Of a stretch of DNA of 35,887 bases, positions 7,888-14,939 are shown in pieces; within the stretch, counting starts at the first letter, position 1, and each line of letters starts with the position of its first letter. Under the pieces are notes generated by a model. The model was given only the letters and a program-made list of their open reading frames with translations. It searched no databases and was not told where the DNA came from. The translations under genes were made by a program, and so were the position numbers. Origin of the DNA: Acidimicrobiaceae bacterium (GTDB lineage Bacteria > Actinomycetota > Acidimicrobiia > Acidimicrobiales > Ilumatobacteraceae); assembly GCA_947467375.1 (NCBI GenBank), contig CANIHL010000012.1, positions 1-35,887 on the forward strand, read 5' to 3'.

Positions 7888-8525
7888 TGGACTTTTCACT
7901 GAACGGCGTCGAGCCGATCTATGTTGCAGGCGCAATTATTGTGTCCTACTTTCTCGGCACCATCCCAAGCGCACTCATCGTTGCCAAGCGCGGAGGCGTC
8001 GATGTAACCGCTGAAGGTTCTGGCAACCCTGGAACGTCAAACGTGGTTCGTCTTCTCGGTTGGAAGTACGGGCTCGTGGTGTTTGTATCCGACGTATTGA
8101 AAGGTTCGGCCTCTGTGGGCCTTGCGTACTACCTCACACATCACTTTGGTGACGGTCTTAACGTTTCATACTTGGCTTATGCATGTGCATACGCGGCAGT
8201 GCTTGGCCACACGTTCCCCATCACCCGTGGTTTCCACGGCGGTAAAGGCGTGGCAACTGGCGGTGGAACCATGTTTGTGCTGTACCCAGTGATGAGCGCT
8301 GTGCTGTGCACGTCATGGTTCGTGTTGCGCAAACTCACGGGCAAGTCTGCACTTGCATCACTCATCATCACTATTGCTGTACCTGTGTATGTCATTGCCA
8401 CTGTTGGATTCGGCGAACCAGACTCGTGGCAAATTGCTGCCGTACTTGGACTCGTTAGCATGATCATCATTCGACACCTGCCAAACATTCGACGCATGCG
8501 CGCGAACGAGGAACTTGCCGCGTAA
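7887..8525 (+). CDS. plsY: PlsY-family acyl-phosphate:glycerol-3-phosphate acyltransferase
   Basis: This is an integral membrane enzyme of 212 residues with about five to seven hydrophobic segments. PlsY transfers an acyl chain from acyl-phosphate to glycerol-3-phosphate, the first step of phospholipid synthesis. Three family motifs are visible: SYFLGTIPSALIVAK near the N-terminus, GSGNPGTSNVVRLLG (canonical GSGNIGATN), and GHTFPITRGFHGGKGVATGGG. The ATG shares a base with the mftC stop (TAATG) and follows a GGGGGAA stretch, so it is translated with the mycofactocin operon. No plsX is nearby. Motif 2 differs at two positions from the usual text, so this may be a paralogue with altered acyl or acceptor preference. 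Its location between mftC and mftE is unusual. Confidence 0.88.
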   Translation: MDFSLNGVEPIYVAGAIIVSYFLGTIPSALIVAKRGGVDVTAEGSGNPGTSNVVRLLGWKYGLVVFVSDVLKGSASVGLAYYLTHHFGDGLNVSYLAYACAYAAVLGHTFPITRGFHGGKGVATGGGTMFVLYPVMSAVLCTSWFVLRKLTGKSALASLIITIAVPVYVIATVGFGEPDSWQIAAVLGLVSMIIIRHLPNIRRMRANEELAA

Positions 8526-8546
8526 ATTGCTCGCGCTTCCACCAAC

Positions 8547-9161
8547 ATGATTTCGCTCATCACTGAGTTCTTCAATGGGCTTAAGGATTTTTCCGATTCC
8601 TATTGGTTTTACGTCATCATCTTTGTTATCGCGGTACTCGATTCCGTGATTCCAATCGTGCCAAGCGAAACATTGGTCATCATTGGTGGAGTTAGTGCTG
8701 GCTCGGGTTCGCTGTCACTTGGACTCGTGCTTTTGTGTGCAACTACAGGCGCATTTATTGGTGACCACGTTTCATACGAAATTGGGAAAAAGGCAAGCGC
8801 GTTTGTTACCCGTCGCTATGAACGAACAGAAAAGGGTGCGAAGCGTTTGAATGCAGTTATTCACCACATCAATGAACGTGGTGGATTACTACTTGTGACT
8901 GCACGCTTCATTCCAGGAGGTCGAACGATCTTGACCCTGACTTGCGGAATTACCCACCAACGCCAACGATGGTTTTCGGGTTGGATTGCCGTCGCCACAA
9001 TCATTTGGGCAACCTATGCGTCATTGCTTGGTTTTATTGGCGGAAAGACATTTGCTGACAATCACACGTTGGCCTTTACCTTTGCCTTTGGCTGTGCAAT
9101 TGGGGTTACCGCGGTTATTGAACTTGTGCGTTTCATTTTGAAAAAACGCAAGTCACAATGA
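8547..9161 (+). CDS. DedA-family membrane protein
   Basis: The protein has 204 residues and several membrane segments. DedA proteins are now linked to moving lipids such as undecaprenyl phosphate or phosphatidylethanolamine across the membrane. Conserved charged positions are visible: the Glu in IVPSETLV, the Asp in GAFIGDHVSYEIGKK, and the two Arg of TARFIPGGRTILTLT, followed by the C-terminal aromatic helix. It lies 21 bases after plsY and 3 bases before mftE, so it is part of the mycofactocin gene string. No Shine-Dalgarno sequence is obvious before the ATG. The substrate cannot be told from sequence. Pairing with plsY hints at a membrane-lipid module. Confidence 0.85.
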   Translation: MISLITEFFNGLKDFSDSYWFYVIIFVIAVLDSVIPIVPSETLVIIGGVSAGSGSLSLGLVLLCATTGAFIGDHVSYEIGKKASAFVTRRYERTEKGAKRLNAVIHHINERGGLLLVTARFIPGGRTILTLTCGITHQRQRWFSGWIAVATIIWATYASLLGFIGGKTFADNHTLAFTFAFGCAIGVTAVIELVRFILKKRKSQ

Positions 9162-9164
9162 GGC

Positions 9165-9842
9165 ATGCCTAGTTCGCCAACGTGGCCTGAAATTCCACGC
9201 AATGCATGTGTAGTCATTCCCGTTGGCTCATACGAACAACACGGTCCACACCTACCGCTTGACACTGATACGCAAATTGCATCGCACCTGTGTACCGCTG
9301 CCGCAATAGGTATCGACCGCGTCATTATTGGCCCGCCACTGTCAATCACCGCCAGCGGCGAGCATGCAGGATTTCCAGGCACCATTTCTATTGGCACCGA
9401 TGCTCTCGTCACGGTGATCGTGGAACTAGTTCGGTCATGCGACTGGGCAAGCGGCGTGATCCTGGCGCATGGTCACGGTGGAAACGTAGAAGCGGTAAAA
9501 CGAGCAACAACGTTATTGCTTTCTGAGCAACGCAACGTTGCCAATTGGTGGCCACACATTCAGGGTGCTGATGCTCATGCTGGGCACACAGAGACTTCAT
9601 TGATGATGGCAATTAATCCGCGCCTTGTTCGTATGGACAAATTGGACATCGGCAATGTGCAACCAATGAGTGAAATACAACGTGATCTTCAAACCAGCGG
9701 CGTCCAGGCAGTAAGCCCAAATGGCATTCTTGGTAACGCTCGCACAGCAACCGCAAAACATGGTGAACAACTGGTCGCAATGCTGACTGAAGATCTACGC
9801 GCATTCATACATGCCACTTGCCAGCAATGGAACAATGCGTGA
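9165..9842 (+). CDS. mftE: Mycofactocin peptidase MftE (creatininase family)
   Basis: MftE is a metal-dependent amidohydrolase that releases the modified Val-Tyr dipeptide (AHDP) from processed MftA. This 225-residue protein shows the creatininase metal ligands: EQHGPHLPLDTD (E24, H26, D33, D35), GEHAGFPGTISIG, LAHGHGGN and DAHAGHTETSLM. It starts 3 bases after dedA, and its TGA overlaps the mftF GTG (GTGA). In most mycofactocin loci mftE directly follows mftD; here dedA precedes it. A generic creatininase is the alternative, but the mftC and mftF context makes MftE by far the best call. Confidence 0.92.
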   Translation: MPSSPTWPEIPRNACVVIPVGSYEQHGPHLPLDTDTQIASHLCTAAAIGIDRVIIGPPLSITASGEHAGFPGTISIGTDALVTVIVELVRSCDWASGVILAHGHGGNVEAVKRATTLLLSEQRNVANWWPHIQGADAHAGHTETSLMMAINPRLVRMDKLDIGNVQPMSEIQRDLQTSGVQAVSPNGILGNARTATAKHGEQLVAMLTEDLRAFIHATCQQWNNA

Positions 9843-11233
9843 CAAGCGCAGTTCGCTTCATCGCCGACAGTTCGTGGCGTCGGCCAGCAAACGGAAATGT
9901 TGTTCTGGCCGGTTCGCCACTGAAGTTGTTTTCCCTTTCGCAAGCCGGTCAGGCAATTGCCGAATGCATTGAGCGTGCACAGACTCTTCCTGTAGGTCAT
10001 GAAGTCCTCACTGAACGATTGCTTGATGCTGGAGCAATTCACCCAGTTCCAAGCACAGTCGATTCTGCTCGCTTTGTGCTCAACACCATTACTGCAGTTA
10101 TTCCTGCCTGCATTCGCACTGCTCAAGAAGCAGAATCACTGCAGTCGCTCGTTACCTCATGCTCAGCACTGCATGGTGTTGTCGTCGTCGATGACTGCTC
10201 GCCACATGCACTTCCCAATCTTGGTGCGGCACGGGTAATCCGTCTCGAAAAGAACAGTGGACCCGCTGCCGCACGCAATGCAGGTTTGGCGGTGGTTGAT
10301 ACTCAATTCATTGCCTATATCGATGTCGATGTGGCGATTTCCTCCAACACCATTTCTCAACTCCTGCCCTACTTTTCAGACGACAAAGTAGCCTTCGTTG
10401 CGCCACGAGTGAAATCGCCTGCAACTACTTCTGTTCTTGGTGAATATGAAGTCGCCGCGAGTGTGCTCGACATGGGCGAAACCGAGGCTCGTGTGCGTGC
10501 TGGAACTCGCGTCAGTTATGTGCCGTCTGCAATGTGGTTGTGTCGAACTGCAGCACTGCGGTCACTTTCTGGTTTTGATGAATCGCTTCGTTCTGGCGAA
10601 GACGTCGACATGGTGTGGCGCCTCAATGCCGCGGGCTGGCGCTGTCGCTACCAACCACAAGCTGAGTGTTCGCATTCGCCTCGCACCACGTTGCAGAAAT
10701 TTGTGCAACAACGCATGTCGTACGGAGAATCGGCGGCACCGCTTGCAAAACGACATCCTGGAAAACTCGCGCCTGCAACATTCAATCTCTGGCAGACATC
10801 AACATGGCTCTTAGTACTGCTCGGATTGCCATTCATTGCACTGGGAGTCGCAATTGCGGCGTCAGCATCTACTGCAAAAAAGTTGCGAAGGTTTCCACAA
10901 TTGCGCGATGAGAGTTTCCGCATCGCTTTGCACGGAATGGTAAAAAGCGCTCAATCTGCAGCGAGCGCCATCAACCGCGTGTGGTGGCCAATTGCATTTA
11001 TTCTTGCATTATTTTCACAACGCCTAAGAGTGCTCTTTATCGTTGCAGCACTCGGGCCTGCCGTATACGAATGGTGGACAAAGCGCCCGCATCTTGATGT
11101 TGTGCGTTTTGCGCTGATCAAAATGTTGGACAACGCCGCTTACGGAGCTGGCGTATGGAAAGGCGTGATTGCTACGCGAACTATCGCGCCACTTATTCCT
11201 ACAGTGAAGAAGTCTGCAACGAACGAGGAGTGA
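9839..11233 (+). CDS. mftF: Mycofactocin glycosyltransferase MftF
   Basis: This GT2-type glycosyltransferase of 464 residues decorates (pre)mycofactocin with a beta-1,4-linked glucose chain. Residues 1-75 form a winged-helix-like segment (SLSQAGQAIAECIERAQ, then RLLDAGAIHPVP) that resembles an RRE or PqqD fold. The GT-A domain follows, with VVVDDCSPHALP, LEKNSGPAAARNAGL, IDVDVAIS and the acceptor motif GEDVDMVWRLNAAGWRC. The C-terminus carries hydrophobic stretches (WLLVLLGLPFIALGVAIA and FILALFSQRLRVLFIVAALG), so it is probably membrane-associated. GTG 9839 is preferred because it gives a GTGA overlap with mftE; ATGs at 9818 and 9827 are open alternatives. The end overlaps the convergent DUF4395 gene by 35 bases. 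Confidence 0.92.
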   Translation: MTSAVRFIADSSWRRPANGNVVLAGSPLKLFSLSQAGQAIAECIERAQTLPVGHEVLTERLLDAGAIHPVPSTVDSARFVLNTITAVIPACIRTAQEAESLQSLVTSCSALHGVVVVDDCSPHALPNLGAARVIRLEKNSGPAAARNAGLAVVDTQFIAYIDVDVAISSNTISQLLPYFSDDKVAFVAPRVKSPATTSVLGEYEVAASVLDMGETEARVRAGTRVSYVPSAMWLCRTAALRSLSGFDESLRSGEDVDMVWRLNAAGWRCRYQPQAECSHSPRTTLQKFVQQRMSYGESAAPLAKRHPGKLAPATFNLWQTSTWLLVLLGLPFIALGVAIAASASTAKKLRRFPQLRDESFRIALHGMVKSAQSAASAINRVWWPIAFILALFSQRLRVLFIVAALGPAVYEWWTKRPHLDVVRFALIKMLDNAAYGAGVWKGVIATRTIAPLIPTVKKSATNEE

Positions 11234-11696
11234 AGTTATTGCATTCCTCACACACTTCTTGAGGAATAACACCAAACTTCATCAAGTATCCGAAACCGAT
11301 GCAGCCGAGGCATATGGCGAATGCACTTTCCAGAAACGCTGCGACAACAAGGGCTGCGATAACGAGTTGTGAAGCACCATGTGCGCCAGCGATGTACAGC
11401 ACAGATGCAGTAATGGTGAACGTTGCTCCAACACCCTGAGCAAATCGTTTTGGCGGGCCAGGAACAAGTCGATGGTTCAACGACAGTCGCGGCGTAATCA
11501 CTTGTGTTGCAATGCGACCAAGTGGGCTAAAGGTTGGGCCAGCGAGCACGCGAGCAATGAATCCGTAGGTCAGCGGAACGAGGATCCAGCCATTGCCAGT
11601 GATGGCAAACGCAACGCCCATCAGCACAGCGCCTCCAGCAACAATGCGAGCCGATGTCTCATTTACAGGGTTTGGAAAATTGAATATTTTCGCCAT
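11199..11696 (-). CDS. DUF4395 membrane protein with two CxxC motifs
   Basis: This 165-residue membrane protein matches the DUF4395 pattern: FPNPVNETSARIVAGG at the N-terminus, GPPKRFAQGVGA in the middle and several hydrophobic segments. Two CxxC pairs are seen near the end: CLGC (129-132) and CEEC (149-152). The function of DUF4395 is not established. Members are often found beside thioredoxin-like or sulfur-transfer proteins, so a thiol-redox role is possible but is inference here. The ATG has a TAGGCT hexamer six bases upstream and no Shine-Dalgarno site. It overlaps the 3' end of mftF on the opposite strand. Confidence 0.85.
   Translation of the reverse strand: MAKIFNFPNPVNETSARIVAGGAVLMGVAFAITGNGWILVPLTYGFIARVLAGPTFSPLGRIATQVITPRLSLNHRLVPGPPKRFAQGVGATFTITASVLYIAGAHGASQLVIAALVVAAFLESAFAICLGCIGFGYLMKFGVIPQEVCEECNNFTPRSLQTSSL
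11225..11266. terminator. Overlapping hairpins at the mftF / DUF4395 junction
   Basis: Two alternative stems share one arm: GAGGAGTG (11225-11232) with CATTCCTC (11242-11249), and ATTCCTCA (11243-11250) with TGAGGAAT (11260-11267 region). Both have nine-base loops. No clear T-tract follows, so this is only a candidate bidirectional stop signal. Confidence 0.25.
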
Positions 11697-11702
11697 TCCA
11701 CA

Positions 11703-11708
11703 AGCCTA
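11703..11708 (-). promoter_or_regulatory. -10 hexamer for leaderless DUF4395 gene
   Basis: TAGGCT on the minus strand lies six bases before ATG 11696. No Shine-Dalgarno sequence is present. Confidence 0.42.
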
Positions 11709-11775
11709 AAGGCCAATTGTTGACTTAACAAGTCGGCTTTTAACCGGTTGTCCGCGATGCCCGAAAATGGTCAGA

Positions 11776-11781
11776 TACCGT
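11776..11781 (+). promoter_or_regulatory. -10 hexamer that supports ATG 11790 for the racemase-like gene
   Basis: TACCGT lies eight bases before ATG 11790. The earlier in-frame TTG 11748 and ATG 11757 have neither a TANNNT at this distance nor a Shine-Dalgarno site. An AACCGGTT palindrome is seen at 11742-11749. Confidence 0.38.
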
Positions 11782-11789
11782 CAAGTGCA

Positions 11790-12740
11790 ATGACTTTGCG
11801 CCTCACCGTGAATCGCCAAGCTTGGCTCGATCACGTTCGACTTACCGCTTCCCAGCACGGCACCACCCTGCCCGTGGTGAAGGGCAATGGCTACGGGTTT
11901 GGTCGCCCAATTCTGTTTGAACAGACAGCTCATCTTGCTGACCATGTTGCAGTGGGAACCGTCTATGAAGCCACAGATGTTCCCGCAGCGCTTACGCCTG
12001 TCGTACTCACACCTGTTGGCTCGCATATTCCACATTCGCTTCCAACGCGTTCAGTACTCACTGTTGGATCGCTCGATCACGTTGCAATGCTTCGCTCACA
12101 CAATTGGCAAGGCAGTGTGCTCATCAAGTTGCAGTCCACTATGCAGCGCTTCGGCGTTTCCGGAGACGAACTGGCCACACTTCGGTCTGCATGCGAGCAG
12201 GCATCGCTCAACGTTGTTGGTTACTCGATACACCCGCCACTCAACAACGAAGGACAAGACCGCAGTGGTGAAGTGTCGTGTTGGTTAGAACTACTCACCG
12301 ACAATTTGCCGATGTACGTCAGCCACCTGACTGCCAAGCAAATTGGTTCGTTGCGTTCACAATTTCCAAACCGCACATTTGTTTCGCGCATTGGAACAGC
12401 TTTGTGGTTAGGTGACAAATCCATGATGAAACTGACGGCCGAAGTACTCGATGTTCATCAAGTCGATGGTGGAACAGCTGGTTACCGATCGATCGCACTT
12501 TCTGGAGCCGGACATCTCGTCATTGTCGGTGCAGGATCGGCGCACGGAGTAAGTGAAATTGTAGGAGTAGGAAGTCCGTTTCATTTTGCACAACAACGCA
12601 TTGCACTTGTTGAACCACCACACATGCACAGCAGCATGCTGTTCTTTCCTGCAGTTCAGTCAGTTCCGCGCATTGGCGATCAAGTTGACGTTCAACAACC
12701 ACTCACACGCGTAAGCGCTGACACCATTTCGTGGGAATAA
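11790..12740 (+). CDS. Alanine racemase-like PLP protein with divergent C-terminal domain
   Basis: About 316 residues from ATG 11790. The N-terminus is an alanine-racemase PLP barrel: PVVKGNGYGFG with the Schiff-base Lys at position 31, LIKLQSTMQRFG, and TFVSRIGTALWLG. In classical Alr the C-terminal domain carries the second catalytic base, a Tyr in GYADG, and an MDQ motif. Here the matching region reads VGAGSAHGVSEIVG, and later EPPHMHSSMLFFP, so the Tyr and MDQ appear to be missing. The protein may use another base, be an amino-acid or peptidoglycan-precursor enzyme, or be a binding protein. Upstream starts at 11748 (TTG) and 11757 (ATG) would add up to 14 residues. The stop overlaps the GTG start of the DUF418 gene, so the two are coupled. 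Confidence 0.75.
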   Translation: MTLRLTVNRQAWLDHVRLTASQHGTTLPVVKGNGYGFGRPILFEQTAHLADHVAVGTVYEATDVPAALTPVVLTPVGSHIPHSLPTRSVLTVGSLDHVAMLRSHNWQGSVLIKLQSTMQRFGVSGDELATLRSACEQASLNVVGYSIHPPLNNEGQDRSGEVSCWLELLTDNLPMYVSHLTAKQIGSLRSQFPNRTFVSRIGTALWLGDKSMMKLTAEVLDVHQVDGGTAGYRSIALSGAGHLVIVGAGSAHGVSEIVGVGSPFHFAQQRIALVEPPHMHSSMLFFPAVQSVPRIGDQVDVQQPLTRVSADTISWE

Positions 12741-13852
12741 CAAGCAACACAATTCGTCCGCCTCGAATTCTGAGTTTGGACGTCACTCGCGCCATAGCTC
12801 TCGTTGGCGTGGTGATCATGAACTATCACGCCTACCTCAACACAGACAAGGCGTTTTACCCTCAACACCCTTCGTTTGCTGAACGAATATTCAATCCTCT
12901 TTCTGGAATTCTGACCACTCGGTTTGCAGCAACATTTGTACTCGTTGCAGGAATTGGTATTGCGCTTTTGGTCCAATCAGCAGTTCAGTCGGACGACTGT
13001 GCACTCATCCACACCGCACAAATGAAGTTGGCTCGTCGAGGATTGTTTCTGTATGTCGTTGGTGCGGCTGTGCAGTGGATATGGCCGGGAACCATCCTGT
13101 TCTATTACGGCGCTTTCTTCTTGATTTCAGCGGTTATTTGCACATGGTCAAACCGCAGTCTTATTGCTGTATCGGCAATATCTATTGCGCTTTCCACCGG
13201 GCTTTCCGCTTGGCGTGGATACCAGTTCTTTCAGGGGAACTTCACGCAGTGGTTGTCACCCACCCCCAATTCCCCGCGAAATCTATTGATTCGAACGTTT
13301 GTTGATTACACGCATCCAGTTTTCCCGTGGATCACATTCATCTGCGTCGGAATCATTCTGGGACGAAACATTCATCACCTCGCTGAATTACGCACACGCA
13401 TCATGCTGTGGTCCGGTGTCACTTTGTTTTTCACCTTTGTAATTCGCACTTTCATTATGCCTAGTTCAATAACGTCGCAATCGAATTACGTAATGCAACG
13501 CGTGCTCTCCACCAACAACGTTGACCATTCGGTTCTTCATGTCACATCGACTGTGTCGGTTGCGCTCCTTGCATTCTGCTGTGTTTCACTTATTACCGAT
13601 TTTCAGGGATCGAATCGTGTTGTTGAGTTCCTTGCTCGCACCGGACAAATGACTTTGTCGATTTACCTCGCACATGTTTTGGTGTTCAACTTTGTTGTGC
13701 ATTGGTTGAACTGGGTGCGGCCAACTGGGCTTGACACTGCACTTGTGCTCAGCCTCGCCTTTTATGTAATTGCTGTTCCAGTGTCATCAATGTGGCAACG
13801 CAGATTTGGCATCGGACCATTTGAGCGCGTGTACCGCGCATTTGGCGGATGA
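12731..13852 (+). CDS. DUF418 / acyltransferase-like polytopic membrane protein
   Basis: This 373-residue protein with about ten membrane segments opens with the signature LSLDVTRAIALVGVVIMNYHAYL, seen in YeiB/DUF418 and heparan-acetyltransferase-like (DUF1624) families. The C-terminal half contains FLARTGQMTLSIYLAHVLVFNF, a strong DUF418-type motif, and ends with RFGIGPFERVYRAFGG, typical of the group (W-R..F..GP.E...R). The reaction is unknown; acyl or lipid-linked group transfer across the membrane is a family-level guess. It starts at GTG 12731, overlapping the stop of the racemase-like gene, and ends in an ATGA overlap with ung. The coupling to the racemase-like gene suggests a shared envelope role. 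Confidence 0.78.
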   Translation: MGITSNTIRPPRILSLDVTRAIALVGVVIMNYHAYLNTDKAFYPQHPSFAERIFNPLSGILTTRFAATFVLVAGIGIALLVQSAVQSDDCALIHTAQMKLARRGLFLYVVGAAVQWIWPGTILFYYGAFFLISAVICTWSNRSLIAVSAISIALSTGLSAWRGYQFFQGNFTQWLSPTPNSPRNLLIRTFVDYTHPVFPWITFICVGIILGRNIHHLAELRTRIMLWSGVTLFFTFVIRTFIMPSSITSQSNYVMQRVLSTNNVDHSVLHVTSTVSVALLAFCCVSLITDFQGSNRVVEFLARTGQMTLSIYLAHVLVFNFVVHWLNWVRPTGLDTALVLSLAFYVIAVPVSSMWQRRFGIGPFERVYRAFGG

Positions 13853-14511
13853 TTGTTCCCGAATCGTGGCGCGAGATATTGCGCAACGAAACCTCTCAGC
13901 CTTATTTCACCAAGCTCACCGAATTCGTTGCGCGTGAACGCGGTTCATTTAATGTTTTTCCCTCCGAAGACAACGTGTTTGCTGCATTGCAACTCACTGC
14001 ACCACACGATGTTCGCGTAGTGATCGTTGGTCAAGACCCGTATCACGGAGCAGGACAGGCACACGGATTGAGTTTCTCCGTGCAACATGGAACGCGCATC
14101 CCGCCATCGTTGCGCAACATCCATACCGAGCTACACACCGATCTTGATGTTCCTCTTCCAACGAATGGAAATCTCAAATCATGGGCAATGCAAGGCGTTC
14201 TACTGCTGAATACCACGCTCACCGTTCGTGAAGGTGAAGCTGCGTCACATGCAGGACACGGATGGGAAACCTTTACCGATGCGATCATTTCGCACCTCGG
14301 ATCACAAGACCAGCACATCGTGTTTGTGTTGTGGGGCGCTCATGCGGGAAAGAAGGCATCACTCGTCAATCAGCAACACACCGTGATCACTTCGGTACAT
14401 CCCTCGCCTCTATCCGCCCATCGCGGATTCTTTGGTTCTCGCCCATTTTCACAAACCAATCGTGCTCTTTCAGATCACCATCAACCCGAGATCAACTGGG
14501 CGATCGCCTGA
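13849..14511 (+). CDS. ung: Uracil-DNA glycosylase, family 1
   Basis: Ung removes uracil from DNA in base-excision repair. The 220-residue protein has the family-1 water-activating motif GQDPYHG (61-67, with D63), LLLNTTLTV with the uracil-binding Asn near 121, FVLWGAHA, and the DNA-intercalation motif HPSPLS (184-189). The length is normal. Its ATG overlaps the stop of the DUF418 gene, so this DNA-repair gene is expressed at least partly from an envelope-type operon. No ribosome binding site or close -10 hexamer of its own is seen. Confidence 0.96.
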   Translation: MIVPESWREILRNETSQPYFTKLTEFVARERGSFNVFPSEDNVFAALQLTAPHDVRVVIVGQDPYHGAGQAHGLSFSVQHGTRIPPSLRNIHTELHTDLDVPLPTNGNLKSWAMQGVLLLNTTLTVREGEAASHAGHGWETFTDAIISHLGSQDQHIVFVLWGAHAGKKASLVNQQHTVITSVHPSPLSAHRGFFGSRPFSQTNRALSDHHQPEINWAIA

Positions 14512-14537
14512 GTTCCATTATTGGCAAGACTGACCAT

Positions 14538-14543
14538 TAGTTT
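14538..14543 (+). promoter_or_regulatory. -10 hexamer for leaderless SRPBCC gene
   Basis: TAGTTT lies six bases before ATG 14550, in the 38-base gap after ung. No Shine-Dalgarno sequence is present. Confidence 0.42.
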
Positions 14544-14549
14544 TGACCC

Positions 14550-14939
14550 ATGGGTTCTATCCGCCGCAGCGACTTCATTAACTGCAGCGCCGACAAAGTG
14601 TGGGCATTCGTCGGCCAACCCGAGAAATTGCACGAATGGTTCCCCATCACCAGCACCCGCGTTGAAGGCAACAAGCGCTGGATCACCCTGGCTGGCGGCA
14701 TCACCTTTGAAGAGGACATCATCACCCTTGATCACGACTTGCGTCGTTTTCAATACAAAATCGTGAACAACCCATTCATCACCTTCCATTTGGGAACGGT
14801 TGATGTCATCGCCGACGGACCTAACCGCTGCATGCTCATGTACTCCACCGATATGGAGCCCGAAGTACTTGCGCTTCCAATCGCTGGAGCAGCTTCCATT
14901 GGCATTGCCAAAGTAAAAGAAATGTTTGACGGTAAATAA
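14550..14939 (+). CDS. SRPBCC (START/Bet v1-like) domain protein
   Basis: A 129-residue single-domain protein of the polyketide-cyclase/SRPBCC fold, which forms a hydrophobic pocket for small ligands. The family opening is clear: a strand, then CSADKVWAFVGQPEKLHEWFP, followed by the alternating strands IEED-type (FEEDIITLDHDLRRFQYKIV), and a final helix (SIGIAKVKEMF). No catalytic residues can be assigned. The stop shares one base with the sulfatase ATG (TAATG), so the two are made together. That suggests a ligand shared with the sulfatase substrate, which is inference. Confidence 0.78.
   Translation: MGSIRRSDFINCSADKVWAFVGQPEKLHEWFPITSTRVEGNKRWITLAGGITFEEDIITLDHDLRRFQYKIVNNPFITFHLGTVDVIADGPNRCMLMYSTDMEPEVLALPIAGAASIGIAKVKEMFDGK

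Noticed and set aside
7887-9161. plsY or dedA as a disguised mftD
   Set aside because: Both are polytopic membrane proteins with clear family motifs. MftD is a soluble flavin enzyme of about 390 residues, and no such gene is present in the window.
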